Of a stretch of 64,000 nucleotides of DNA, positions 27,652 to 36,473 are shown piece after piece (position 1 is the stretch's first letter; each line of letters starts with the position of its first letter). The notes below the pieces were generated by a model. That model did no database searches. It saw nothing but the letters and a program-made list of their open reading frames with translations, and was not told the origin of the DNA. This DNA is from an uncultured Clostridium sp. (lineage in GTDB: Bacteria; Bacillota; Clostridia; TANB77; CAG-508), in assembly GCA_947651825.1 (NCBI GenBank), contig CANTAQ010000001.1, forward strand, positions 350,249-414,248, in the 5' to 3' direction. A program made the translations under genes and the position numbers.

Positions 27652-28850
27652 TCACTCAATGTTATTTACTATTGCTGTTATTTTCCCATCTTCTAGTCTT
27701 ATATTTATATGGTCATTTTTATGTACCTGCTTTGTACTTTTTAATAGATTGCCTTCTTTTTCCACTATACTATATCCTCTAGTTAATGTTTTTAATGGGC
27801 TTAATGCATCTAACTTCTCTGTATAATTTATAGCTTTTAATTTTGCTTCTCGTATTTTACTTTGTATTATCATTTCCATATTCTTAATCTTCATATCTAT
27901 ATTTATATAATACTCATTTATTTTTTGTGTTGGTTCTTTAAAAATCTTTGATGCTAAAGCTTTTTCATATCTTAGCCTCATAAATTCTACTTTTTTTCTT
28001 AATGCCCTCTTATATCTTTCTCTGTAGTTATCTATTTTTAATTTTACTTCTTCAACATCCACTTGAGCAAGCTCTGCTCCTGCAGATGGTGTTGGAGCTC
28101 TTAAATCTGCTACAAAATCTGCAATAGTAAAATCAGTTTCATGTCCTACTGCTGAAATAATTGGAATTTCAGATTCGTAAATTGCACGTGCTACTATTTC
28201 TTCATTAAATGGCCATAAATCTTCTAGAGATCCTCCGCCCTCTCGCTAAAATAATTACATCTGATAATTTATGTTTATTCATCATCTCTATTGCTTCTGC
28301 AATCTTAATTTCTGCACCCTTTCCTTGTACAGGTATTGGATACAATTTTATATATACATTTGGGTTTCTTCTTGTAGCTACATTTATTATATCTCTTATT
28401 ACTGCTCCTGTCTGAGATGTTAGTACTCCTATTACTTTAGGCATCACAGGAATTTTTTTCTTATGTGAATTATCAAACAATCCTTCTCTTTCTAATCTTG
28501 CTTTTAAATCTTCGAAAGTTTTATATAAATCTCCTATTCCATCTTCTTGCATTGCTTTACAATATATTTGGTAAACTCCGTCCTGCCTCATAGATAGATA
28601 CAGTTCCTAATATTAGTACTTTCATGCCATCTTTCGGAACAAAAGTTAAAGTAGATGTTGCAGTTTTAAACATTACGCATTTTATCAAAGACTTTTCATC
28701 TTTTAATGTAAAATACATATGTCCTGTATAATGGTGTTTAAAATTTGATATTTCACCTTTTATATAGACATTGTTTAAATATTCATCCTCATCTACTTTA
28801 CTTTTTATATATTTATTCAATTCACTTACTGTTATTGCAGTTGGTCTCAT
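27652..28850 (-). CDS. xseA: Exodeoxyribonuclease VII large subunit (two CGGA sites)
   Basis: Catalytic subunit of Exo VII. Full span 1199 bases, 3n+2, giving 398 residues when two CGGA quadruplets are read as Gly. N-terminal OB-fold ([34 protein letters not shown]), catalytic domain ([35 protein letters not shown]; then [16 protein letters not shown]) and [27 protein letters not shown] before the C-terminal coiled coil. Site 1 (28577-28580) restores YEAGGVYQIY; site 2 (28234-28237) restores the invariant RGGGS motif. As triplets the product would be cut into three pieces at 28557, 28205 and 27652. It overlaps nusB by 4 bases. Confidence 0.93.
28234..28237 (-). other. CGGA quadruplet/+1 site 2 in xseA
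   Basis: In-frame CGG after GGG. Read as Gly it rebuilds [11 protein letters not shown], an essential conserved motif of the XseA catalytic domain. Confidence 0.9.
28577..28580 (-). other. CGGA quadruplet/+1 site 1 in xseA
   Basis: In-frame CGG after GGA. Read as Gly it gives SIYEAGGVYQIYC, matching the end of the OB-fold in XseA. Confidence 0.87.
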
Positions 28851-29251
28851 AAATTCTCCTTAACAACACTTGCTAAAACTCCATTAATAAAATTTGGTGC
28901 ACTTTCATCACCATATTTTTTTGCCAATTCTATTACTTCATTTATAGCAACTTTATATGGAATATCATTATACATCATTTCATAAATTGATAGTTTTAAA
29001 AGTGCTAAATTAATTTTTGTAATTCTGTCTATTTTCCAATCTGACTTTAAATTCTTTGATATCAATTTATTTATTTCTTCTTTTTTTTCAGTTATTCCAC
29101 TAGTTATATTCATTATATATTTTTGAGCTTCTTCATTTTCAATTTCATTATTTTCGCAAAATATTTCTACAGTTTCTTCATCAATTTCTTTTTGAATTTC
29201 TATTTGATATAATAATTGAAATGTTAACTCCCTCATCTGAGACCTGTTCAT
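28847..29251 (-). CDS. nusB: Transcription antitermination factor NusB
   Basis: RNA-binding partner of NusE/S10 in rRNA antitermination. It has 134 residues, all-helical, starting [20 protein letters not shown], with [18 protein letters not shown] and the C-terminal ypg-type [26 protein letters not shown] (given here in parts [13 protein letters not shown] and FINGVL). The start has GGAATGA upstream. It overlaps xseA (ATGA), the classic nusB-xseA-xseB order. Confidence 0.95.
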   Translation of the reverse strand: MNRSQMRELTFQLLYQIEIQKEIDEETVEIFCENNEIENEEAQKYIMNITSGITEKKEEINKLISKNLKSDWKIDRITKINLALLKLSIYEMMYNDIPYKVAINEVIELAKKYGDESAPNFINGVLASVVKENL

Positions 29252-29276
29252 TATTGTTTCATTCCTTCCTCATATA

Positions 29277-29480
29277 TTACCATCTATCTATAATACTGCG
29301 TAATTTTTCTTTTACATTTTCTTTATTTCTTTGTATATAATTTCCAATAATTATTCCAGCTATAATAATCAAACATACTACTATGAATTTGTATATACCA
29401 AATATTAATGCAATTATTGCTATAACTCCACCTATTATTGCTCCTCTATATTCCATAAGAAACTCTATGAATTTTTCCAT
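29277..29480 (-). CDS. DUF2273 small membrane protein
   Basis: About 67 residues from the ATG at 29480, chosen because GGAAGG sits 8 bases upstream. MEKFIEFLMEYRGAIIGGVI is followed by a second TM and a basic tail. Two-TM DUF2273 proteins accompany Asp23/AmaP operons, and this one lies between amaP and nusB. It probably helps anchor Asp23 at the membrane. Confidence 0.85.
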   Translation of the reverse strand: MEKFIEFLMEYRGAIIGGVIAIIALIFGIYKFIVVCLIIIAGIIIGNYIQRNKENVKEKLRSIIDRW

Positions 29481-29497
29481 GTTCATTTCCTTCCAAT

Positions 29498-30058
29498 CTA
29501 TTCTTTATTTTCTTTGTTTTCCTTCTTTGCTGTTATATTCTTAATATTAACATTTATTTCTTTTACTTCTAAGTCTAAAGAGTTTTTTATTGTTTCCTTT
29601 ATATCCTTTTGTATTTGAGCTGTTATATCTTTAATTACAGCATCTGGATATACAAATAATGTTATAAAAATCTTTAAATTACTTTGTTCATCAACATCAA
29701 CTCTTGTCATAACATTCTGTGCTGCCGCAAAGTTTTTTACTACTGAATTTACTAAACTTTCAATAGTATCTCTTGATACTAATAATTTTCCATTATCATT
29801 TTGTAATAATATACCTGACTTTCCTTTTGCTGATTTATAAGAACCTGAGAAGAATATACATTTAAGTGCTAATAATATAAATACAACTGATACTCCAAAA
29901 GTTACTTTTGATGCTACTTCATCAGTCACTAAGAATGATAATCCTTCATTTACTAATTCTAAATCTACAACTCCTACTACAACTACACATAATGCTACTG
30001 ATAGTAATAAAACTATTAGTGAAAATAATACTAATCCTATTTTATCTAAAATTCTCAT
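29498..30058 (-). CDS. amaP: Alkaline shock response membrane anchor protein AmaP
   Basis: It has 186 residues with two N-terminal TMs (about 8-30 and 50-70), then an Asp23-like domain with VSRDTIESLVNSVVKNFAA and LKIFITLFVYPDAVIKDITAQI. AmaP tethers Asp23 to the membrane in the cell-envelope stress system. It sits 30 bases after asp23. Confidence 0.9.
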   Translation of the reverse strand: MRILDKIGLVLFSLIVLLLSVALCVVVVGVVDLELVNEGLSFLVTDEVASKVTFGVSVVFILLALKCIFFSGSYKSAKGKSGILLQNDNGKLLVSRDTIESLVNSVVKNFAAAQNVMTRVDVDEQSNLKIFITLFVYPDAVIKDITAQIQKDIKETIKNSLDLEVKEINVNIKNITAKKENKENKE

Positions 30059-30088
30059 TTTTATTTCTCCTTTATTTTTACAATTTTT

Positions 30089-30503
30089 TTATTCTTGAGG
30101 TTCTATATTTTCTTTCCTTTCTCTATTTTCTGGCATGTTTATTCCTTGTATATGAATATTTACGCTAACAACTTTTAATCCTGTCATTGTCTCAACTGCT
30201 TTTTTTACTCTCTTTTGTATTTCAAATGCTACATCTGGTATTCTCGTACCATACTCTACAACGATATTAACATCTATTTTTGTTTCTTTCTCTGTAACAT
30301 CAACTTTAATACCTTTTGCTAAATTTTTCTTCCCACTTAATACTTCTGAAATTCCACCTGCAATTCCACCTGCCATACCAAAAACTCCGTGGAACTTCTG
30401 AGACTGCAACACCTGCAATAGAAGCAACTACTTCATTTGCAATTCTGATACTTTCATCATTTTGTGAAGTAATTTCTTGTAGTTCTTGATCTTCATTTTC
30501 CAT
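30089..30503 (-). CDS. asp23: Asp23/Gls24 family envelope stress protein (one CGGA site)
   Basis: Abundant envelope-associated stress protein. Span 415 bases, 3n+1, giving 137 residues. N-terminal IANEVVASIAGVAVSEVPG, the GGI-rich GVFGMAGGIAGGISEVL, then IKVDVTEKETKIDVNIVVEYG and the C-terminal VNIHIQGINMP. The frame breaks after SEVP; CGGA at 30386-30389 read as Gly gives SEVPGVFGMAGG, the expected family sequence. It is first gene of asp23-amaP-DUF2273-nusB-xseA. Confidence 0.92.
30386..30389 (-). other. CGGA quadruplet/+1 site in asp23
   Basis: In-frame CGG after CCA. Reading it as Gly joins two overlapping frames into one complete Asp23 protein. Confidence 0.87.
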
Positions 30504-30608
30504 ATTTCAACCTCCCATAAAAAATTGATATACTTTTTCGTATATATAAGTATATCAATTTTTCCAAGTTTTTACAACTATTTTTTTTAATTTTAATTAA
30601 ATTATTAC

Positions 30609-31067
30609 TTATCGTTCATACTTTAAAACAATAACATTTTCTTCAGGTTTGTCTTTTAATACAAAAAATTCAGTATTGTTAGGTGAATAATTAAATTCTC
30701 TATTCATATATATATTGTGTGAAAGACTCTTGCAATCTATAACATCCCCTGAAAATCCAAATGCGCTAGACTCCATACTTCCTGTCAATACACCATTTAT
30801 AAAGTATTCATGAATCACTTCATATCTAGTTCCTATCTTTTCAGTTGCATTTGGTATTTCAATTTCATTCATTATATCATCTATTATTTTACCATTACCT
30901 AAATTTTTTTCTTCTTCTTGAGCTCTTGACCATTCTCCAGTTGCATTTTTTGCATATCCAAATAGCCCACTATTTACCGCAGTTTTTACTGTAACTGCTA
31001 CTAATATTAACATTACTATTATTGTAATTATTAACGCAATTAGTGTTATTGCTTTATTATTTCTCAT
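30609..31067 (-). CDS. Prepilin-like protein (short paralogue)
   Basis: It has 152 residues. N-terminus MRNNKAITLIALIITIIVML with the pilin-like helix, then SGLFGYAKNATGEWSRAQEE, nearly identical to the start of the 12085-13212 protein. The C-terminal half is a small domain with RYEVIHEYFINGVLTGS, also present in the next gene. Predicted to be exported and surface-exposed or part of a pseudopilus. Paralogue of 31190-31897 with a duplicated promoter/leader. Confidence 0.75.
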   Translation of the reverse strand: MRNNKAITLIALIITIIVMLILVAVTVKTAVNSGLFGYAKNATGEWSRAQEEEKNLGNGKIIDDIMNEIEIPNATEKIGTRYEVIHEYFINGVLTGSMESSAFGFSGDVIDCKSLSHNIYMNREFNYSPNNTEFFVLKDKPEENVIVLKYER

Positions 31068-31170
31068 ATCACATTCTCCTTTTTCTTTTGTAGTCTCTAT
31101 TATACTGTTAATTTTAATATATCATATTAGAACAAAAAGTGTAATGCTTTTATGTTGCACTTTTTTATGT
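31001..31170. repeat. Duplicated promoter/leader/N-terminus segment, copy 1
   Basis: About 170 bases nearly identical to 31831-32000 (offset 830). It covers the first codons of the pilin-like gene, its ribosome site and the upstream AT-rich region including a short inverted repeat around 31136-31166. Confidence 0.85.
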
Positions 31171-31189
31171 TTTTAATTAAATTATTGTA

Positions 31190-31897
31190 TTATCCATTTT
31201 TTTGCCATGTTGCTGTATAAGTAATTATTCCATTTTCTGCATCAGCTGAACTAACTCTAGGATTTATTGCTGGTGCCCATCCACTAAATATATAGCCAGT
31301 TCTGTTTAGATTACCTGAGAATTCAGGAGTAAAATCGCCAGATTTTAAATTTTCATGTGTTTCATCTCCAAATATTTCTCCTCCTGTTCCATCAGTATAA
31401 ACAACTGTATATGTTCTATTTTTTCGTTCATACCTTAATGTAATAACATTATCAGAACTATTTTCGCTTAATATTAAAGATTCAGGATTACTACCAGCAT
31501 ATGTAAACTCATATCTAATTCCGTCAATAGTATAATAAGACCAGTTAGAATTTTGATTATTAAGGTCTACTCCTTTTATAACATCTCCCATATTTCCTAT
31601 TACTTCTCCACTAGTAACAGTAGCAGTTATTACTCCATTAATATAGTATTCTTTTACCACCCTATAACTAGTTTCTATATTTGTATCTTTATTTGAATAT
31701 TCATTTAATTTATCGGTATAATAGTCCACTTCTTGTTGCAATTTCCCTACTTTTTGATTTGTTTTATCTACCGCTTCTTCTGCCTTTCCAAACAAGTTTC
31801 TATCTATTGCCACATTTACTGTTACAGCTACTAATATTAGCATTATTATTATTGTAATTATTAACGCAATTAGCGTTATTGCTTTATTATTTCTCAT
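31190..31897 (-). CDS. Prepilin-like protein with C-terminal InlB B-repeat-like domain
   Basis: About 235 residues from the ATG at 31897 (MRNNKAITL), with AAGGAGA 8 bases upstream. Pilin-like helix residues 6-30, coiled coil about 40-70 (VGKLQQEVDYYTDKLNEY), a middle domain with SYRVVKEYYINGVITATV shared with the downstream paralogue, and a C-terminal domain RTYTVVYTDGTGG...GYIFSGWAPA...YTATWQK, an InlB B-repeat/Flg_new-like fold found in surface proteins. A cell-surface role is inferred. Confidence 0.78.
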   Translation of the reverse strand: MRNNKAITLIALIITIIIMLILVAVTVNVAIDRNLFGKAEEAVDKTNQKVGKLQQEVDYYTDKLNEYSNKDTNIETSYRVVKEYYINGVITATVTSGEVIGNMGDVIKGVDLNNQNSNWSYYTIDGIRYEFTYAGSNPESLILSENSSDNVITLRYERKNRTYTVVYTDGTGGEIFGDETHENLKSGDFTPEFSGNLNRTGYIFSGWAPAINPRVSSADAENGIITYTATWQKNG

Positions 31898-32000
31898 ATT
31901 ACATTCTCCTTTTTCTTTTGTATTCTCTATTATACTGTTAATTTTAATATACCATATTGGAACAAGAAGTGCAATACTTTTGTATTGCACTTCTTGTATT
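31831..32000. repeat. Duplicated promoter/leader/N-terminus segment, copy 2
   Basis: Second copy of the 31001-31170 segment. It contains a perfect 14-bp hairpin AAGAAGTGCAATAC / GTATTGCACTTCTT (31964-31977, 31982-31995) that is degenerate in copy 1. Confidence 0.85.
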
Positions 32001-32022
32001 TATGATATTTCACTTTTACTCA

Positions 32023-32409
32023 TTATTCTTCTAGGGTTTCTGTGTCTGTCAATTCTTCATTTTCTTCTATGTCAGAATTTTCCATTTCTAAATCTTCTGT
32101 TTCTTCTAATTCTGAACTACTTCCTGACCCAACTTCACTATCTTTTATTGTAGTTGTGTTAGTCCAGTCCGAAAGCATATTATTCATAGTTTCCGTTTCT
32201 CTAACAGTTTGTCCGTTTGCTTTATTTACAGTTTCTTCTGCATTCTTTATCACCCCATCACCAACTACTACTTTTATTGCTAACCCTGTTAATATTAATA
32301 ATATTATTACAGTAATAACTAAAGCAACTAACGTTATTCCCTTTTCTTTTCCAAAATCATAAAATTTAATATCTTTATCTATATAATCTTTTTTATTTGT
32401 CTTTTGCAT
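32023..32409 (-). CDS. Prepilin-like protein with acidic tail
   Basis: About 128 residues from the ATG at 32409, with AAAGGAGA upstream. A longer cytoplasmic lead is followed by KGITLVALVITVIILLILTG, a pilin-like helix, then KNAEETVNKANGQ and a very acidic C-terminal tail (ELEETEDLEMENSDIEENEE). It is the most divergent of four related proteins in the window. Function is unknown. Confidence 0.7.
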   Translation of the reverse strand: MQKTNKKDYIDKDIKFYDFGKEKGITLVALVITVIILLILTGLAIKVVVGDGVIKNAEETVNKANGQTVRETETMNNMLSDWTNTTTIKDSEVGSGSSSELEETEDLEMENSDIEENEELTDTETLEE

Positions 32410-32505
32410 ATTCAATTCTCCTTTAATAAATATTTTCTTTTCTATTTTATCAATTATATAAAAAGTATTCAAGTTTTTTACTTGATTTTTATTATTTTTT
32501 AAACT

Positions 32506-32543
32506 CTAAAAACCCTTAACCATCCTATGACAGTTAAAGGTTC
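32506..32543 (-). terminator. Terminator of the 32565-32795 gene
   Basis: GAACCTTTAAC / GTTAAGGGTTTTT on the minus strand with a 12-base loop and T5, 22 bases after the stop. Confidence 0.75.
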
Positions 32544-32564
32544 TTAATACTATAAACTTATTTA

Positions 32565-32795
32565 TTATCTAGAGCCATCATCATGTTCACGCTCGTCTTG
32601 CCCAGACTCTACTGGCATTTCTACTGGTAATGTTTCTACATCAACATGTTGTACAAAACTTGGTTTATCTTGTCCCATTTTTTTCGCTATTTTCTCTGCA
32701 TCTTTTTTACCAGCTTCTTCAAATTCTCTTAATAAATCAGGATTTTCAGGTTCTTGTCCTTTAAAACTTTCTACAATAGTTCTTAATAATCCCAT
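32565..32795 (-). CDS. Small acidic protein of unknown function
   Basis: About 76 residues from the ATG at 32795 (MGLLRTIVESFKGQEPENPD), AAAGGAGA upstream. Soluble, charged, with LLREFEEAGKKDAEKIAKKM (helical) and an acidic end HDDGSR. It follows pheT on the same strand and has its own terminator. I do not recognise a family. Confidence 0.6.
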   Translation of the reverse strand: MGLLRTIVESFKGQEPENPDLLREFEEAGKKDAEKIAKKMGQDKPSFVQHVDVETLPVEMPVESGQDEREHDDGSR

Positions 32796-32866
32796 CTTTT
32801 CTCCTTTCGTAACTTTACATAATTTCTTCTCTTTATATTTTACCATTTCTTGTCATTTTTGTCAAA

Positions 32867-35254
32867 TTATGTGCGTAATTCTGCATCTATGCTGCTTTTT
32901 AAGTCAGAAATTATTGCATTCATGGTTCCTGTTATTTCGTCATCTGTTAACGTTTTATCTTTTGCTCTAAATATCAATTCATATGCAACACTTTTCTTGT
33001 TTTCTCCTAATTTGTCACTTCTATATACATCAAATAGTTTTAGCGTTTCTAATACACTTTTTGCTCTCTTCATTATTATTGCTTCTATTTGTCCTACTTC
33101 AATATCTTCATCTACTACTACTGCTATATCTCTTTCTACTGCTGGGAATTTTGGTATTGGTGCATATTTTTTATTGTCTTTTCCATATTTAGCAAATTTA
33201 TTTATATCTATTACTGCATAATATACCTTTTCTCCTATGTCATAGTTTTCTAATATTTGTGGATGAACTTCTCCAAATCTAGCAATACTATCTTTTCCTA
33301 TTAGAATTTGTGCACTTCTACCTGGATGTAAATGTGCATCTTCTGCTCTTGCTATTTGGTATCTTGCTATATTTGATACCTCTAGTATGTTTTCAATTAC
33401 TCCTTTTACTACATAGAAATCTACATTTTCGCCATACATTGCAAATGCAATTTGGTCTACTTCTGTAGGGATTTCTCCTTTTTCCATATTTTTTTCTTCA
33501 TCAGAATATGTCCTTCCAATTTCAAATAATTTAACGTTTTTATTTTTCTTATTATAGTTTGTTGAAATTGATTGTAATACTGTTGGCATCATTTCTGTTC
33601 TCATTAACGAATAGTCTTCTCCCAATGGATTACTTATTCTTATGGCTTTACTACTATCTAAATTACATTTATTAAAGTCGTTTTCAGATATGAAGCTAAA
33701 TGAATACATCTCTGAAAATCCTTTTATTACTAATAATTCTTTCACTTTATCTTGTAATTTTTGCTGTTTATTCTTTTCTCCAAGTTTACTTTCTGCATTT
33801 ATTAATGTAGATTCTAATTTATCATATCCATATATTCTTATTACTTCTTCTGCTATATCTGCTGTTTTTTGTAAATCTGTTCTAAAATATGGTATTTCTA
33901 AATTATCTCCATTTACTTTTACTTCTAATGCTTCTAGTATTTTTACCATTTCTGTTTTTGAAATTTCTAATCCTAATAAATTATTTATCACATCTGGTTC
34001 AAATTTAATAATTGTTTTCTTCTCTTTATTTGGATAAACGTCTATTTTTGCATCCACTGGAGTTCCTGCACCTATTTGTTCTGCTAATTCTATTGCCCTA
34101 TTTATTGCTCTTATTGCTATTTCAGGTGATAATCCTTTTTCATATCTTGTTGAAGCCTCTGTTCTTAAGCCAATTTTCTTTGCTGTAAATCTTACTGAAC
34201 CTCTATTAAATACTGCTGCTTCAAATACAACTGTTTTTGTTTCATCTGTTATTCCTGAATTTGCTCCACCCATTACACCTGCTACCGCTACTGGTTTTTT
34301 CTCATCTGCTATTACTAACATTGTATTATCTAATTCTCTTTCTTTTTCATCCAATGTTGTAATTTTTTCATTGTCTTTTGCTCTTCTTACAATTATATGC
34401 TTTCCTTCAACAGAGTTTATATCAAATGCATGCATAGGTTCACCAATTTCAAGCATTACATAGTTTGTAATGTCTACTATATTGTTTATTGCTCTAACAC
34501 CAGCTGCTTTTAATCTTCTTTTTATCCAATCTGGTGAATCACCAATTTTTACGTCTTTTAAAACTCTTGCTATATATCTATAGCATAAATCTGGTGCTTC
34601 TATATCTACTTTCAATCCTTCTATATCTTCAACATTTTTTACTTCTTCATCTAAATTTTTATGTGGATTTTTAAATTTTTCTCCTAATGATACTGCTGTT
34701 TCTCTTCCTAATCCTTCTATTGAAAAACAGTCTGGTCTATTTGATGTTATTTCAAAATCTAAAATATCTTCTCTTAAATTTAATACTTCTACTATATCTT
34801 TTCCTATGTCTTTTTCAAACTTTGCTGGAAGAATCATTATTCCATCTTCTATTTGCTCTGGATAATCTGCTATATCTAACGCTAATTCTCCTATTGAACA
34901 CATCATTCCGCAAGATTCAATTCCTCTTAATAGTCCTTTCTTGATATTAACTCCTCCTGGAAGAAATGAGTTATCTTTTGCAATTGGAACTATGTCACCT
35001 TCTTTTATATTTTTAGCCCCTGTTACAATTTGTACCTTTTCTGTTCCACAATCTACTTGTGTAACTACTAATTTATCTGCATCTGGATGCTTTTTTACTT
35101 CTAATATTTTTCCTACAACAACATTTTTTATGTCATTTCCTTTTTCTTCTACCGTCTCTACTTTTGAACCTGTCATTGTTAATTTATCTGCTAAAGTCTT
35201 TGTATCTACATTTATATCACTATATTCTTTTAACCATTCTACACTTGTTTTCAT
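32867..35254 (-). CDS. pheT: Phenylalanyl-tRNA synthetase beta subunit
   Basis: It has 795 residues, normal for bacterial PheT. N-terminal tRNA-binding domain (VVGKILEVKKHPDADKL), B3/4 editing domain, B5 domain, catalytic-like core, and C-terminal anticodon-binding FDX-ACB domain (PKFPAVERDIAVVVDE ... MNAIISDLKSSIDAELR). It follows pheS by 17 bases. No T-box leader is visible upstream of pheS. Confidence 0.95.
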   Translation of the reverse strand: MKTSVEWLKEYSDINVDTKTLADKLTMTGSKVETVEEKGNDIKNVVVGKILEVKKHPDADKLVVTQVDCGTEKVQIVTGAKNIKEGDIVPIAKDNSFLPGGVNIKKGLLRGIESCGMMCSIGELALDIADYPEQIEDGIMILPAKFEKDIGKDIVEVLNLREDILDFEITSNRPDCFSIEGLGRETAVSLGEKFKNPHKNLDEEVKNVEDIEGLKVDIEAPDLCYRYIARVLKDVKIGDSPDWIKRRLKAAGVRAINNIVDITNYVMLEIGEPMHAFDINSVEGKHIIVRRAKDNEKITTLDEKERELDNTMLVIADEKKPVAVAGVMGGANSGITDETKTVVFEAAVFNRGSVRFTAKKIGLRTEASTRYEKGLSPEIAIRAINRAIELAEQIGAGTPVDAKIDVYPNKEKKTIIKFEPDVINNLLGLEISKTEMVKILEALEVKVNGDNLEIPYFRTDLQKTADIAEEVIRIYGYDKLESTLINAESKLGEKNKQQKLQDKVKELLVIKGFSEMYSFSFISENDFNKCNLDSSKAIRISNPLGEDYSLMRTEMMPTVLQSISTNYNKKNKNVKLFEIGRTYSDEEKNMEKGEIPTEVDQIAFAMYGENVDFYVVKGVIENILEVSNIARYQIARAEDAHLHPGRSAQILIGKDSIARFGEVHPQILENYDIGEKVYYAVIDINKFAKYGKDNKKYAPIPKFPAVERDIAVVVDEDIEVGQIEAIIMKRAKSVLETLKLFDVYRSDKLGENKKSVAYELIFRAKDKTLTDDEITGTMNAIISDLKSSIDAELRT

Positions 35255-35271
35255 AAAATACCTCTCTTATC

Positions 35272-36291
35272 CTAAAATTGTTTTAAAAATCTGACATCAT
35301 TTTCAAACAGTAGCCTCATATCATCTATTCCATATTTTGCCATTGCAATTCTTTCTACTCCAAATCCAAATGCAAATCCTGAATATTCATTTGGGTCAAT
35401 TCCACAATTTTCTAATACATTAGGGTGTACCATTCCACATCCTAAAAGTTCTATCCATCCTTCGTTTTTACATACTCTACATCCTTTTCCCTTGCATACA
35501 AAGCATGATACGTCTGCTTCTGCGCTTGGTTCTGTAAATGGAAAATGATGTGGTCTAAATCTTATTTTAGTATTTTCTCCTAAGCACTTTTTGGCAAACA
35601 TTTCTAATGTTCCCTTTAAATCTGACATTGATATATTTTTATCTATTACTAATCCTTCTATTTGATGAAATACTGGTGAGTGTGTTGCATCTACACTATC
35701 TGAACGATATACCTTGCCTGGACATATTATCTTAATCGGTGGTTTTTGTGTTTCCATTACTCTTGCTTGTACTGGAGATGTTTGACTTCTTAATACTATA
35801 TCTTCTGTTATATAAAATGTGTCTTGTATATCTCTTGCTGGATGGTCTGGTGGTGTATTTAGCTTATCAAAGTTATATATTGCTTTTTCTATTTCTGGTC
35901 CATCAACAATTTGGTATCCTAGACCTAAGAAAATATCTTTAACATTATCAATTACTCCTGTTATTGGATGAATTGAACCAATTTCTTGTTTTTTACTTGG
36001 CATTGTTATATCTATTTTTTCTTTTTCTAATTTTTCTTTAATTATATCTGCTTTTAAAGCTTTTTCTTTTTCTTCTATTTGCTTTTCAATTGTGTCTCTT
36101 GCTTCATTTACTAGGCTTCCTACAACTGGTCTTTCCTCTGGAGATAACGCTCCCATTCCTTTTAATAATACTGTAAGTTCTCCTTTTTTTCCTAAATATT
36201 TTACTCTTACATCATTTAATGCTTGTAAATTTTGTGCGTTTTTTATTTCTTTTACTGCATTTTCTTTTATCTCTAAAACTTTTTCTTTCAT
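35272..36291 (-). CDS. pheS: Phenylalanyl-tRNA synthetase alpha subunit
   Basis: About 339 residues from the ATG at 36291 ([16 protein letters not shown]), with GAGGGG upstream. N-terminal coiled coil, then class II core: motif 1 [11 protein letters not shown], motif 2 [21 protein letters not shown], the [14 protein letters not shown] insert and motif 3 [13 protein letters not shown]. It is first gene of pheST. Confidence 0.95.
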   Translation of the reverse strand: MKEKVLEIKENAVKEIKNAQNLQALNDVRVKYLGKKGELTVLLKGMGALSPEERPVVGSLVNEARDTIEKQIEEKEKALKADIIKEKLEKEKIDITMPSKKQEIGSIHPITGVIDNVKDIFLGLGYQIVDGPEIEKAIYNFDKLNTPPDHPARDIQDTFYITEDIVLRSQTSPVQARVMETQKPPIKIICPGKVYRSDSVDATHSPVFHQIEGLVIDKNISMSDLKGTLEMFAKKCLGENTKIRFRPHHFPFTEPSAEADVSCFVCKGKGCRVCKNEGWIELLGCGMVHPNVLENCGIDPNEYSGFAFGFGVERIAMAKYGIDDMRLLFENDVRFLKQF

Positions 36292-36385
36292 AAACCCCTC
36301 CAAATTAAATTGCAATTATTTTTTCATTGCATAATAGAATATCATAATTTTAGCTATTTTTCAAGGTTTTTTTGAAAAAAAGAAA

Positions 36386-36419
36386 CGTTCGTGGTTGCTA
36401 TTTATAGCAACCACGAACG
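36386..36419 (-). terminator. Strong terminator of the 36474-38069 gene
   Basis: Perfect 15-bp stem CGTTCGTGGTTGCTA / TAGCAACCACGAACG with loop TTTA, followed by TTTCTTTTTTT on the minus strand. Confidence 0.9.
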
Positions 36420-36473
36420 CTCATATTATTTGTTGTGTGAGAAAGATTTTACAGGTTCACTGCTTTGAAACTT

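Noticed and set aside
36292..36473. T-box leader upstream of pheS
   Set aside because: The 180 bases hold only the strong terminator of the neighbouring gene and AT-rich DNA; no T-box or specifier stem could be seen. The same holds for lysS.
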